A DNA stretch of 64,000 nucleotides from Dugong dugon. Taxonomy: Eukaryota; Chordata; Mammalia; Sirenia; Dugongidae. The notes below the pieces were generated by a model. That model was given only the letters and a program-made list of their open reading frames with translations. It had not been told where the DNA came from and ran no database searches. The stretch's first letter is position 1. The number at the start of each line of letters is the position of its first letter. The stretch lies in contig CM057468.1 of the NCBI GenBank assembly GCA_030035585.1, positions 55,920,145-55,984,144 of the forward strand. Direction: 5' to 3'. Of this stretch, positions 1-10,623 are shown one piece after another. A program made the translations under genes and the position numbers.

Positions 1-283
1 TTTAAAAAATACCATCACTTACATAAACACAGAATTAGTTGTTATAAATGATCTTATATTGTGCATCCTTACCCTTAAAGATGTTAAAAGTACATACAAA
101 ATTATATGTTAATAGTAATCTTTAATATTAGATCCTTTCTCAGCATCCTCACTAAATTTAAATGTCATCCGCATCAAAGCAATTGGATTTTATTACTCAA
201 TACGTTCGTACGATATCTGCATCTATGTGAAGATACTATTTTAACTCAGTGTATCTGCATGTTGTCCTAGCATAATTATTATG
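1..283. other. Left flank, no feature seen
   Basis: AT-rich sequence in which I recognise no gene or repeat. It ends at the target duplication of the provirus that follows. Confidence 0.5.
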
Positions 284-288
284 AGTAC

Positions 289-935
289 TGTGATGGTTAA
301 GATTGTATGTCAACTTGGCTAGACCATTATTCTCCATGTTTTAGTAGTTGTATAATGTTGTGATCACCCCCATGATGGAATCTGCTGAGTGGTACTGGCA
401 GAGGCAGGGCCGTGGCAGCTCACCGCCCTCTCAGTTTCATCTCTCTGACTTCAGCTGGTTACCTTCTGCCTGCTCACCTTGCCAAGGGTTTTGGCTTTTT
501 CCAGACTCAGCAGCTGCCTCTTGTTGTCTCACCTCCGGTTCGTGGGACTTGAGCTAGCAGCTTACCTGTTGATCTCAGAATTCGTCGAACTTCTCAGCCT
601 GCAAGCAAGAGTCCGCTTCCCCGACCTGCTGACCTTGGGTTCGCCAGCCCCTGCAGCTACATGAATCAGGAGAAACCTGATTGTCTTGTCTGCTGATCTT
701 GGAATTCACTGACCTTCACAGCCTGTGAGCGGGAGCCCCTCTCTGAGCTGCCGACCTTGGGTTCACCAGCTTCTGCGGCTACGTGAACTGGGAGAGGCCT
801 CTACCCTGATCTGTGGACTTTGGACGTTTTAGCCTCTGCAATTGTGTGGGCTATTTCCTTGATACAAATCTCTCTCTATATATATATTTATATGCTTTAC
901 TGGTTTTGCTTCTCTAAAGAACCCAGCCTAAGACA
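289..935 (+). repeat. 5' LTR of the ERV-L provirus
   Basis: A 647-bp LTR with TGT...ACA ends. A TATA-rich stretch lies near 871-892, a short distance before the 3' border. Compared with the 3' LTR it carries 5 extra bases near 535 (or the 3' LTR lost them) and a cluster of differences at about 836-860. Promoter activity is inferred from LTR biology only. Confidence 0.93.
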
Positions 936-937
936 TT

Positions 938-952
938 TGGTACCGAGAGTGG
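938..952 (+). promoter_or_regulatory. Primer-binding site, tRNA-Leu type
   Basis: The sequence TGGTACCGAGAGTGG starts two bases after the 5' LTR, where reverse transcription of a retrovirus is primed. It resembles the tRNA-Leu-complementary site that names the ERV-L group, with a few mismatches. The tRNA assignment relies on known family biology. Confidence 0.75.
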
Positions 953-1206
953 TTCTAGAGAAACAAAATCATAAGGATGAGTTTTCTAAATTGGTTCTCA
1001 AGTCTGGTTAGTCTTAAAGATGTTGACGACTCTGCTTCCAACAGTAAAGAGGGCACTGCTAGCCCATGGAGTGAGGTAGCCATACAAATATGCAAAATAT
1101 CACCACCAGTAGATCAGGTATTGGTGAAAGGCGAGCCTCTGCTTGAACACATGTGTGATATCTTTCTATAGCTTTGTCAGAATGAGAAGTATAGGGAAGC
1201 TGGTGG

Positions 1207-2727
1207 TTGGTCCTACTCTCACTAGACAAACTGGTGAAAGAAAGAGATGTGGTCAGGGCTTCAGAGTCAAAGCTCAAGTGCTGCATAAATGACCTCAAGA
1301 CTTCTGCTTGTGCTTTGAAGGAAAGCCTTATTTCTTGTAGTAACAGAGCTGAAATTGCTGAAAGCCAAACCCAGGCTCTTATTGTAAGAGTGGCTGAATT
1401 ACAATGCCAGCTCAACTGCCAGCCTCGAGAGGTGTCTGAAATTAAAGTGAGAGCATTGACTGGGAAGAAATGGGATCCTGAAACTTGGGATGGGGACATA
1501 TGGGCAGATAATCAGGGAGCTGGAGACACTGAGCCCCTAAATTCTGTTGAATCACTCCTGCCAACAGAACCACTCCCACCTGAAGAGCTTACTTCATGTT
1601 TGTCTGTTCACCATCCTGCCCAGGAAAACCATTAGCCCCTCCACTCCCATCTAATGAGATTAGCCCTAGCCCGGCTACCTCTAAAGAGCCCTTGCCTGAG
1701 TCATTGCTTGGGGCATCACCTGAGGCTGACACCTTACGAGACAATGCTGAATGTTCTCAAAACAATTCCCCACTACCGATTCTAGCTTCTAGACCTATAA
1801 CTAGATTTAAGTCCCAGAAAGCCCCAAAAGGTGAAGTACAAAGTGTGACCCAGGAGGAGGTACGCTACACTCCAAAAGAACTACTTGAGTTTTCTAATAT
1901 GTACAAACAGAAACCTGGGGAATATGTCTGGGAGTGGGCTATTAAGGGTGTGGGATAATGGTGCAAGGAACATAAAGATGGATCAGTCTGAGTTTATTGA
2001 TATGGGTCCACTAAGCACAGATTCTTCATTCAATGTTTCAGCTCAGGAAGTTAGGAAAGGATCTAATAGTTTGGTTGGGTTGCTGAAGCATGGATTACGA
2101 GGTGGCCTACACTGAATCAAGTTGAAATGCCAGACCTGCCTTGGTATACTATAGAAAAAGGTATCCATAGGCTTAGGGAAATTGGCATGCTAGAGTGGAT
2201 TTATCAGGTTAGACCCACAGACCCACACATGGAATGTCCAGAGGACACACCTTTTACCTCAACTGTGAGGAACAAATTTGTGAAGGGAGCTCCAGCATCC
2301 TTGAAGACTGCTGTGATTGCTATTTTATGTAAATCAGATTTGACAGTGGGAACTGTCCTAACTGAATTAAGACACCAGACACCTAACTACACTGGGGCTG
2401 ATTGGACCCCGTGGTAGTAGGGGCCAAGTGGCTGCACTCAGTAGACAAAGACAAGGTGGGTGTGGTTACAGTAATGGACAGCAGAGTCAAGGCAGTAGTC
2501 AAAATAGTCTGACTCGCATAGATTTATGGCGTTGGCTACTTAGTCATGGTGTCTCTAGGAGTGAAATAGATGGGAAATCTACTAAACATTTCCTTGATCT
2601 GTACAAACAGATGAATTCTAGGTCAGGTGAACAGCAGTCTAACTCGAATCACCAGAACAGAGAGTCACAGTCCCTCAATCAATTCCCAGATTTGAGCCAG
2701 TTTAAAGACCCACAACCCGTTGAATGA
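1207..2727 (+). pseudogene. gag: ERV-L gag pseudogene
   Basis: Several adjoining open segments in changing frames (1207-1635, 1596-1958, 1885-2115, 2127-2417, 2428-2727) cover the gag position between the primer-binding site and the protease. The 1596-1958 segment has a proline/serine-rich stretch followed by charged sequence. The segments at 1885-2417 look like the capsid part, with WIYQVRPTDP near 2198. The 2428-2727 part is rich in Gln, Ser and Asn and lies where nucleocapsid would be; I see no CCHC zinc knuckle. At least three frame changes separate the pieces, so no full Gag can be made. Confidence 0.75.
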
Positions 2728-2745
2728 AGGGGAGGCCAGGTCCCC

Positions 2746-3012
2746 TTGAGGAAGGACTCCAATACACTGCCAAAAATTTTTACTGTTAATCTTTCTCCCA
2801 GCCTTCCCCAAAGGGATCTGCGGCCTTTTACGAGAGTGCCTGTTCACTGGGGAAAAGGAAATGATCAGACTTTTCGGGGATTACTGGATACTGGCTCTGA
2901 ACTGACACTAATTCCAGGAGACCCAAAATGTCACTGTGGCCCACCAGTCAGAGTGGGGCATATGGAGGTCAGGTTATTAATGGAGTCTTGGCTCATGTCC
3001 GTCTCACAGTAG
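2746..3012 (+). pseudogene. pro: ERV-L aspartic protease domain (partial)
   Basis: The frame contains LLDTGSELTLIPG, the active-site D-T/S-G loop of a retroviral aspartic protease. The catalytic Asp codon is at 2887-2889, about residue 48 of the open segment. The family acts as a dimer to cut Gag-Pol. The segment lies between gag and RT, as expected, and ends in a stop near 3010. The flap and C-terminal part are not obvious, so it is probably decayed. Confidence 0.8.
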
Positions 3013-3041
3013 GTCCGGTGGGTCCCTGAACCCATCCTCTA

Positions 3042-4137
3042 GTGACTTCCCCAGTTCCAGAATGCATAATTGGAATAGATGTACTCAGCAACTGGCAGAA
3101 CCCCCACGTTGGATCCCTGACACATGGAGTAAGGGCTATTACGGTAGTGAAAGCCAAGTGGAAGCCATTAGAACTGCCCCTACCTAGGAAAATAGTAAAC
3201 CAAAAGCAATACTGCATTCCTGGAGGGATTGCAGAGATTACTGCCACCATTACGGACTTGAAGGATGCAGGGGTGGTGATTCCCACCACATCCCCATTCA
3301 ACTCACCTGTGCAAAAAACAGATGGAACTTGGAGAATGACAGTAGATTATAAAAAATTTAACCAAGTGGTGACTCCGATTGCAGCTGCTGTTCCAGATGT
3401 AGTTTCATTGCTTGAGCAAATTAATACGTCTCCTGGTACTTGGTATGCAGCTATTGACCTGGCTAATGCCTTTTTCTCCATACCTGTTTCAAAGGACCAC
3501 CAGAAGCAGTTTGCCTTCAACTGGCAAGGCCAACAATACACCTTCACTTGCCTACCTCAGAGCTACATCAATTCTCCAGCCCTATGTCATAATTTAGTCT
3601 GCAGGGAACTTGATTGCCTTTCCCTTCCACATGACGTCACACTGGTCCATTACATTGATGACATTTTGCTGATTGGACCTAGTAAGGAAGAAGTGTCAAT
3701 GACTCTGGACTTATTTGTAACATATTTGCGTGCTAGAGGGTGGGAGATTAATCCCACAAAAATTCAGGCACCTTCCACTTCAGTGAAATTTCTAGGAGTC
3801 CAGTGGTGTGGGGGCATGTCAAGACATTCCTTCTAAAGTGAAGGATAAGTTATTACATCTTGCTGCTCCCACAACTAAAAAGGAGGCACAAAGTCTAGTG
3901 GGCCTCTTTGGATTTTGGAGGCAACATATTCCTCATTTGGGTGTGCTACTCCGGCCTATTTATCACATGACTCGGAAAGCTGCTAGTTTTGAGTGGGGAC
4001 CAGAACAAGAGAAGGCTCTACAACAGGTTCAGGCTGCTGTGCAAGCCGCTCTGCCACTTGGACCATATGATCCAGCTGATCCAATGGTGCTTGAAGTGTC
4101 AGTGGCAGATAGAGATGCTGTTTGGAGTCTTTGGTAG
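3042..4137 (+). pseudogene. pol: ERV-L reverse transcriptase domain
   Basis: Polymerase fingers and palm are readable at 3042-3836. Key motifs are SPFNSPVQKTDGTWRMTVDY, LPQSYINSP and the catalytic box YIDDILLIG, with codons from 3651; both Asp codons (3657-3662) are intact. A frameshift near 3808-3836 moves the reading into another frame for the thumb/connection part, which contains GLFGFWRQHIP and stops at about 4135. The enzyme copies viral RNA into DNA. It is related in order and motifs to ERV-L (class III, spumavirus-like) pol. Confidence 0.9.
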
Positions 4138-4232
4138 GCCCCTATTGGTGAATCACAGCGCAGACCCTTAGGATTTTGAAGCAAAGCTCTGCCATCCTCT
4201 GCAGATAACTACTCTCCTTTTGAGAAACAATT

Positions 4233-4862
4233 TTGGCTTGTTATTGGGCCTTAGTAGAGACTGAACGCTTAACCATGGGACACCAAGTTACCATGAGACC
4301 TGAGCTGCCCATCATGAACTGGGTGTTGTCTGACGGACAGAACCATAAAGTTGGACATGCACAGCAGCACTCCATCATTAAATGGAAGTGGTATATTCGA
4401 GATCGGGCCAGAGCAGGACCCGAAGGCACAAGTAAGGTGCATGAGGAAGTGGCCCAAATGCCCATGATCTCCACTCCTGTCACATTACCTTCCATCTCCC
4501 AGTCTGCATCTATGGCCTCATGGGGAGTTCCTTATGATCAGTTGACTAAGAAAGAGAAAACTCATGCCTGGTTTACAGATGGTTCTGCATGATATGCAGG
4601 TGCCACTTGAAAGTGGACCACGGCAGCACTACAGCCCCTTTCTGGGACATCCCTGAAGGACAGTGGTGAAGGGAAATCCACTCAATGGGCAGAACTTCGA
4701 GCAGAGCACCTGGTTGTTCACTTTGCTTGGAAGGAGAAATGGCCAGATTTGCGATTATATACTGATTCATGGGCTGTGGTTTGGCTGGATGGTCAGGGAC
4801 TTGGAAGGAACATGATTGGAAAATTGGAGACAAGGATTTATGGGGTAGAGGTATGTGGATAG
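4233..4862 (+). pseudogene. pol: ERV-L RNase H domain, interrupted by stops
   Basis: The RNase H core begins with HAWFTDGSA at about 4563-4589, including the first catalytic Asp. It is cut at once by TGA at 4590-4592 and again at 4608-4610. The same frame then continues through WAELRAEHL and LYTDSWAVV to a TAG at 4860-4862. The domain degrades RNA in RNA-DNA hybrids during reverse transcription. The reading frame shifts before integrase. Confidence 0.85.
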
Positions 4863-4870
4863 ACCTCTAT

Positions 4871-5863
4871 GAATGGGCCAAAGAAGTGAAGATATTTGTG
4901 TCTCATGTGAATGCTTACCAAAAGGTGACCTCAGCAGAGGATGATTTTAACAATCAAGTGGATAGGATGATGTGTTCTGTGGACACCAGTCATCCTCTTT
5001 CCCCAGCTACTCCTGTCCTTTCTCAGTGGGCTCATGAACAAAGTGGCCATGGTGGCAGGGATGGAGGTTATGCATGGGCCCAGCAGCATGGACTTCCACT
5101 CACCAAGGCTGACTTGGCTACAGCCACTGCTGAGTGCCTAATCTGCCAGCAGCAGAGACCAACACTGAGTCCCCGATATGGCACCATCCCTCGAGGTGAT
5201 CAGCCAGCAACCTGGTGGCAAGTTGATTACATTGGACCACTTCCATCATGGAAAGGGCAGCATTTTGTCCTTACTGGAATAGACACTTACTCTGGATATG
5301 GATTTGCCTTCCCTACACTCAGTGCTTCTGCCAAAAATACCATCTGTTGACTTACAGAATGCCTTATCTACCGTCATGGTATCCCACACAGCATTGCCTC
5401 AGATCAAGGGACTCACTTCACAGCAAACGAAGTGTGGCAGTGGGCCCATGCTCATGGAATTCACCGGTCTTACCATGTTCCCCATCATCCTGAAGCAGCT
5501 GGCTTGATAGAACGATGGAATGGCCTTCTAAAGACAAAATTACGGTTCCAGCTAGGTGGCAATACCTTGAAGGGTTGGGGCAATGTTCTCCAGGAGGCTG
5601 TATATGCTTTAAACCAGTGTCCAATATATGGTGCTGTTTCTCCCATAGCCAGGATTCACGGGTCCAGGAATCAGGGGGTGGAAATGGGAGTGGCACTGAT
5701 CACTATTACCCCTAGTGACCCACTTGCAAGATTTTTGCTTCCTGTCACCTCAACTTTATGCTCTGCAGGCCTAGAGGTCTTAGTTCCAAAAGGAGGAATG
5801 CTCCCACCTGGAAACATGTCACTGAGTCCATTGAACTGGAAGTTAAGAAAGCCACCTGGCTGA
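4871..5863 (+). pseudogene. pol: ERV-L integrase domain with a single in-frame stop
   Basis: The N-terminal HHCC zinc finger is visible: His at about 5033 and 5048, CLICQQQ near 5137. The catalytic core has WQVDYIGPLP with Asp at 5225-5227, SDQGTHF with Asp at 5402-5404, and GLIERWNG with Glu at 5510-5512. The last two are 36 residues apart, exactly DD(35)E spacing. From about 4930 to 5863 I find only one in-frame stop, TGA at 5348-5350. Integrase joins viral DNA to the host chromosome. The frame continues to the point where the LINE-1 entered and resumes as dUTPase beyond it. Confidence 0.9.
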
Positions 5864-6867
5864 GGGACTGAGTTGCTGGGCAGAGGGCTGTGGGGACCAT
5901 GGTCTCGGGGAACATCTAGCTCAATTGGCATAACACAGCTTATAAAGACGGTGCTCTACATTCTACCTTGGTGAGTAGTGTCTGGGGTCTTAGAAGCCTG
6001 TGAGCAGCCATCTAAGACACTCCACTGGTCTCATACCTTCGGGAGCAGGGGAGAATGAAGAGAACAAGATACAAGGAGAGGATTGGTCTGAAGGACTGAT
6101 TGTCCACAGCTACCAAGGCCTCCATTGGACTGAGTCCAGTGCAGCTAAATGGTGCCCGGCTACCACCACTGACTGCTCTGACCGGGATCACAGCAGAGGG
6201 TTCTGGACAGAGCTGGAGAGGGATGTGGAGCATATTTCTAGCTCACGGAAAAAGGACCAGATTTGCTGGACTGGGGGGACTGGGGAGACCCTGAGAGTGT
6301 GGCCCCCAGACGCCCTTTTGGCTCGGTGGTGAGGTTATCTCCGAGGTTCACCATTCAGCCTGGGAGTAGATGGCCCCGTAGGACTGGGTGGGATTGATGG
6401 GGTGCAGTAGTCCAGTGACGGGGGCCAGAGAGCAGAGGGGGACAGGGAAGCTGGTTATGGGGAACCCAAGGTTGAGTAAGGATATTGTTGATGTGTTGTG
6501 AGATTGTTAACCATTGTCATAGGGCAACATTTGTAGTAACTGTTAAATGAGAAACTATTTTGTTCTGTAGGCCTTCATCTTAAGTGAGAGTGGCAGCACA
6601 GTTGGAGGAGCGTAGTTGATGTCACTGAACTGTGCATGTAGAAATTTTTCAAATGGTGTATCTTTGGCTATGTGTATTTTCACCAAAAAAAAAAAAGGTT
6701 GAGAAGTCAGAGGGTTGACATGTTGTGGGGTTGTTAACCAATGTCATAAAACAATATGTGTACTACTGTTTCATGAGAAACTATTTGTTCTGTAAGCCTT
6801 CACCTGAAGTACAATTAAAAAAAAAAAAAAAAAAAAAACATAGAAAACTAAAAAAAAAAAAAGAAAA
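5861..6867 (+). mobile_element. 5'-truncated LINE-1 inserted in the provirus
   Basis: A 1.0-kb L1 3'-UTR segment lies between a 16-bp target duplication, AAGAAAGCCACCTGGC at 5845-5860 and AAGAATGCCACCTGGC at 6868-6883 (one mismatch). The cut site TT/AAGA fits the L1 endonuclease preference. The insert ends in a long A-rich tail (about 6818-6867). Its middle resembles the 47.1-47.9 kb L1 end, with 'ctggggtcttag' and 'cagccatctaag' in common. Two related tail units are present, about 6466-6585 and 6697-6815, separated by an internal A-run at 6685-6696. Confidence 0.85.
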
Positions 6868-6883
6868 AAGAATGCCACCTGGC

Positions 6884-7174
6884 CATTTTGGGCTCCTTAT
6901 GCATCTGGATCAACAGGCAAAGAAAGGAGTCACTATACTGGCTGGTGTGATTGATCCTGATTACCAAGAGGAAATCAGATTGATATTACATAATGGAGGT
7001 AAAGAAGAGTATGTCTGGAATGCAGGAGATTCCTTAGGGCGTCTCTTAGTACTACCATGCCCTATGATTAAAGCCAATGGAAAACTACAGCAACCTAATT
7101 CCAACATGACTGCTAATGACCCAGACCTTTCAGGAATGAAGGTTTGGGTCACACCACCAGGCAAAGAACCATGA
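6884..7174 (+). pseudogene. ERV-L dUTPase-like domain
   Basis: The frame contains GVIDPDYQEEI, matching dUTPase motif 3 (GVID-DY-GE), then VWNAGDSLGRLLVLPCP, and stops with TGA at 7172-7174. Trimeric dUTPases hydrolyse dUTP to keep uracil out of DNA. In ERV-L this domain follows integrase, as here. The Gly after DYQ is Glu in this copy. The L1 insertion has separated it from integrase, although the displacement (1023 bp) is a multiple of three. Confidence 0.8.
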
Positions 7175-7501
7175 CCAGCTGAGGTGCTTGCTAAGGGCAA
7201 AGGGAATACAGAATGGATGGTGGAAGAAGGTAGTTCTAAATACCAGTTATGGCCACGTGACCAGTTGCAGAAACAGGGACTGTAATTGCTATGAATATTT
7301 CTGTTTTGTATGTGTGCATCTAATATTTTTGTTTCCGTCACTTATAAAATATAAGATGTAAACAGGGCTAGTACATTTTTGATTGTACGTGTGTTAGTTG
7401 TATCATTTTAGGCGCAAGTATGACTTTGTAATCATCTTTATTCAGAGATTATGTATGGTTTCAGGAGATGTGTACAGGTGTCAAGTTGACAAGGGGTGGA
7501 C
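7175..7501 (+). promoter_or_regulatory. ERV-L 3' noncoding region and polypurine tract
   Basis: No env reading frame occurs between dUTPase and the 3' LTR. The polypurine tract AAGGGGTGGA at 7491-7500 lies one base before the 3' LTR, where plus-strand synthesis would be primed. Confidence 0.8.
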
Positions 7502-8141
7502 TGTGATGGTTAAGATTGTATGTCAACTTGGCTGGACCATTATTCTCAGTGTTTTAGCAGTTGTATAATGTTGTGATCACCCCCATGATGGAATCTGCTG
7601 AGTGGTACTGGCAGAGGCAGGGCCGTGGCAGCTCACCGCTCTCTCAGTTTCATCTTGCTGACTTCAGCTGGTTACCTTCTGCCTGCTCACCTTGCCAAGG
7701 TTTTTGGCCTTTTCCAGACTCAGCAGCTGCCTCTTGTTGTCTCACCTTCGTGGGACTTGAGCTAGCAGCTTACCTGTTGATCTCAGAATTCGTCAAACTT
7801 TTCAGCCTGCAAGCAAGAGTCTGCTTCCCCGACCTGCTGACCTTGGGTTCGCCAGCCCCTGCAGCTACATGAATCAGGAGAAACCTGATTATCTTGTCTG
7901 CTGATCTTGGAATTCACTGACCTTCACAGCCTGTGAGCGGGAGTCCCTCTCTGAGCTGCCGACCTTGGGTTCACCAGCTTCTGTGGCTACGTGAACTGGG
8001 AGAGGCCTCTACCCTGATCTGTGGACTTGGGACGTCTTAGCCTCTACAACCACATGAGCTAACTCCTTGATATAAATCTCTCCATATATATATTTATACG
8101 CTTTACTGGTTTTGCTTCTCTAGAGAACCCAGCCTAAGACA
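7502..8141 (+). repeat. 3' LTR of the ERV-L provirus
   Basis: A 640-bp LTR aligned end to end with the 5' copy. Most differences are scattered transitions, but 8041-8066 differs at about 9 of 26 positions. It is followed directly by the target duplication AGTAC. Confidence 0.93.
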
Positions 8142-8146
8142 AGTAC

Positions 8147-9282
8147 CCTTTCATTCTCAAACACCTTTATGAATACATGCATGTATTTTCTGGGTTCATT
8201 TATATATACTTTGTTTCTTATTTTAGAATTCAAAGAACTTGCTTGATAGGATGAGGTCTTTGTTATATACTTAAAGCGGCCACTGACAACAACTGAGTCC
8301 TTTAAGCCATGATAGTGTGCACTAGCCATTTTGTGTTAATCATAATACTATTGCTGGAGATACTAGTAAAAAGACAACTAAAAATATGGTGTTAAAAAGG
8401 ACAAGGGAATCAAGAAAATCTCAGATATGAGGTGTGCAAGCTGCCAGGTAGTCACAATACCATGATTATGAGAATAAAAACTGCTCTCTTCTGCAAGCAT
8501 CAACCTCAACAAAGTTAATTTGGGTACAGAGGGATTTACTAGGAGAATGTTCCATTGTGATAAATCATACAGATTTAAGGTCTTTGACCAATGGACCTTA
8601 GAGAAGAGCTGCTCCTATGTTACTAAAAGGAAAACAGAGTTTAAGGTTTTCTCATTTCCCTTAGGCATTAGTCAAAGCTTTTGAACATAGAATGACTGTG
8701 GCACATTGCCATTGTATAGTAAGTGTTCAATACGTGACAACTGAGTGAATGAATGAATGAATGTGTTGAGTCAGAATAACATATTTTCATCCTATATCTC
8801 CATTTGAAACTTGGAATTTTTTTTCCAACAGTAAGTAGTATTATAAAACGTGGCTTGGTTCTACTTTTCTTAGTTATTATATGAAATAAATAAAATTCCC
8901 TAGGGAATTTTATACTTGAATAAATGCTTGATAATGAATTACAAAATGCAAAAGGAAAATGAGGGGATAGGTTACAAGAATCAACTGCTTACAGCCAAAT
9001 ACCACCTTAAGTACTAAAATAGTTAAAGAAAATATGTAAAATATTCTATTATTATTGGTATTACATTATTTCATTTTGTGTGATATATGTGTTTTCTAGT
9101 CTCAAAATTTGATGTAACTGGTTCTTTAGAAACAGTTAAAAGCTAATCTATTTCTTAGGAGGTTGTGTTAATGTCAGTGACATATCAACTCACTTATTCA
9201 ATCTCTTTATGGGGAAGAAAGGAATCCCCTAATTTACTATGAGAATTGAGACCAAGTAGCTAGTACTATAGATTTTTGTTTA
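8147..9282. other. Mostly unassigned, with a MIR-like 3' end
   Basis: No coding signal. The segment at about 8690-8765 (gtaagtgttcaatac followed by a short GAAT run) resembles the 3' end of a MIR/L2-type element. The rest is AT-rich and unassigned. Confidence 0.4.
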
Positions 9283-9490
9283 ACTGGCAAAAAAACAAAA
9301 CAAAACCCATGGCCACTGATGCTGACTCATGGTGACCCCATGTGTTAGGAGTAGAACTGCTGTATAGGGTTTTCTTGGTTGTAATATTAATGGAAGCAGA
9401 TCACCAGGCCTTTCTTCCACAATACCACTAGATGGTTCAAACCATCAACTCTAGGTTAGTAGTTGAGCACAAACTGTTTGTGCCACCTAG
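9283..9490 (-). repeat. AfroSINE, antisense
   Basis: Read on the minus strand it has the tRNA-like head, the 'cagttctactctg'-type middle and the 'tgagtcagaa' 3' segment of AfroSINE. It is diverged. Confidence 0.8.
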
Positions 9491-9941
9491 GTGCAAACTT
9501 AAAATTGCATCTCTAATTTCATTACACTGTATTGGCTAATATAACATCATCTCTTATAGATAAATTTTACAGATAGGTTAGTCTGAAATAGTAGAGTATA
9601 AATTATCTGGAAAATATTTCTTATATTTGAGTGGGAGAAAAAGTTCAGTTGTGCCCATTTTTTATTATTGCCTTTTTTTATTTGTGGATTAGAGATATTA
9701 TATATTTTAGATAAATGACCATGTTTGAACCAAAACTGCTTCCCTTTCCATTAAAATGGTTATTATTATCAGATAGATTTAAACTTCTATTTGGTTTGTG
9801 AAGTCTGACTTGAGACTTTTCACTTTTGCTTTATTTATTATTCTTTGATTTGGAATGTTGGTTTACTTTCATGCTTAATTTTTCTGTTTACCAGCTGAAA
9901 GGCACAAGGCTTACTGCAATATTTGTCAGCAGTATGCACAG

Positions 9942-10191
9942 TCCGAAAAAAAAAAAAAAAAAAGCTAAACTCATTGCTGTCTAGTGGATTCTGACTCATT
10001 GTGACCCTATAGGACAGAGAAGAACTGCCCCAATAGAGCTTCCAAGGAACTACCTCATAGGATTTCCAAGGCTGTGATCTTTCTGGAAGCATACTGCCAC
10101 ATCTTTCTCCTGTGGGGCGGCTGGTGGGTTTGAACCACTGACCTTTTGGTTAGCAGCCAAGTACTTTAATCACTATATCACCAGGGCTCCT
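9942..10191 (-). repeat. AfroSINE, antisense, with target duplication
   Basis: A long-form copy containing the extra 'gcagtctgcttcc'-type internal block. It is bounded by the perfect 11-bp duplication AGTATGCACAG at 9931-9941 and 10192-10202. An A-run at its left edge corresponds to a T-rich tail on the SINE sense strand. Confidence 0.92.
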
Positions 10192-10623
10192 AGTATGCAC
10201 AGGACCAAAGGTTTAACTAGATGACTACCAAGGATCGCATGCAAAATGCTGAAGATAAAATGAGCCTTTTGGAAGATACTTGTAGGCATTGGAGTGGAGA
10301 TTAATGAGGAAATATGTTACCATAATTATAACAGTAATGCTTTGCATTTATAGAGCTCCTTTCCTTAGAAAATTCAGTGCACTTAACCACTGCTCCATTT
10401 CCTGGTACAGCCAAATATTTTGGGTGATTTTTACAAAACTAAGATAAGTAAAAGAGAAAGGCTTCCAATGTACTATTTCCCAGCCTTCAACAGCGTAAGC
10501 AGCCTCAGGGTCTAGGAAGCTCTTGTGTATGGCACACTATTGGTATGTGGATTCAGACTTTTTCCATTCACAGACATAACTCTTGGTGCTATGATAGAAT
10601 GGGAAAGGCTAGTCTAGGCATAA

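Larger units (their letters stand above)
289..8141 (+). mobile_element. ERV-L-type endogenous retrovirus, complete two-LTR provirus
   Basis: The provirus is bounded by two near-identical LTRs that begin TGTGATGG and end AAGACA. It is flanked by a perfect 5-bp target duplication, AGTAC, at 284-288 and 8142-8146. In order it has a tRNA-Leu-type primer-binding site, gag-like frames, a DTG protease, RT with YIDD, RNase H, a DD35E integrase, a dUTPase-like domain downstream of integrase, and a polypurine tract. A dUTPase after integrase and the absence of env are characteristic of ERV-L. Every coding region is broken by stops or frameshifts. A LINE-1 of about 1 kb is inserted at 5861-6867. By eye the LTRs differ at roughly 30 of about 635 aligned sites, close to 5 percent, plus two small indels, so this is not one of the oldest ERV-L copies. 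Confidence 0.93.

Noticed and set aside
6000..6332. 110-codon open frame between integrase and dUTPase, possible env or accessory gene
   Set aside because: It lies wholly in the inserted L1 3' UTR, as the target duplication at 5845 and 6868 shows.
289..8141. Possibility that the provirus is functional
   Set aside because: Gag, RT, RNase H and integrase all contain stops or frameshifts, a LINE-1 interrupts it, and no env is present.
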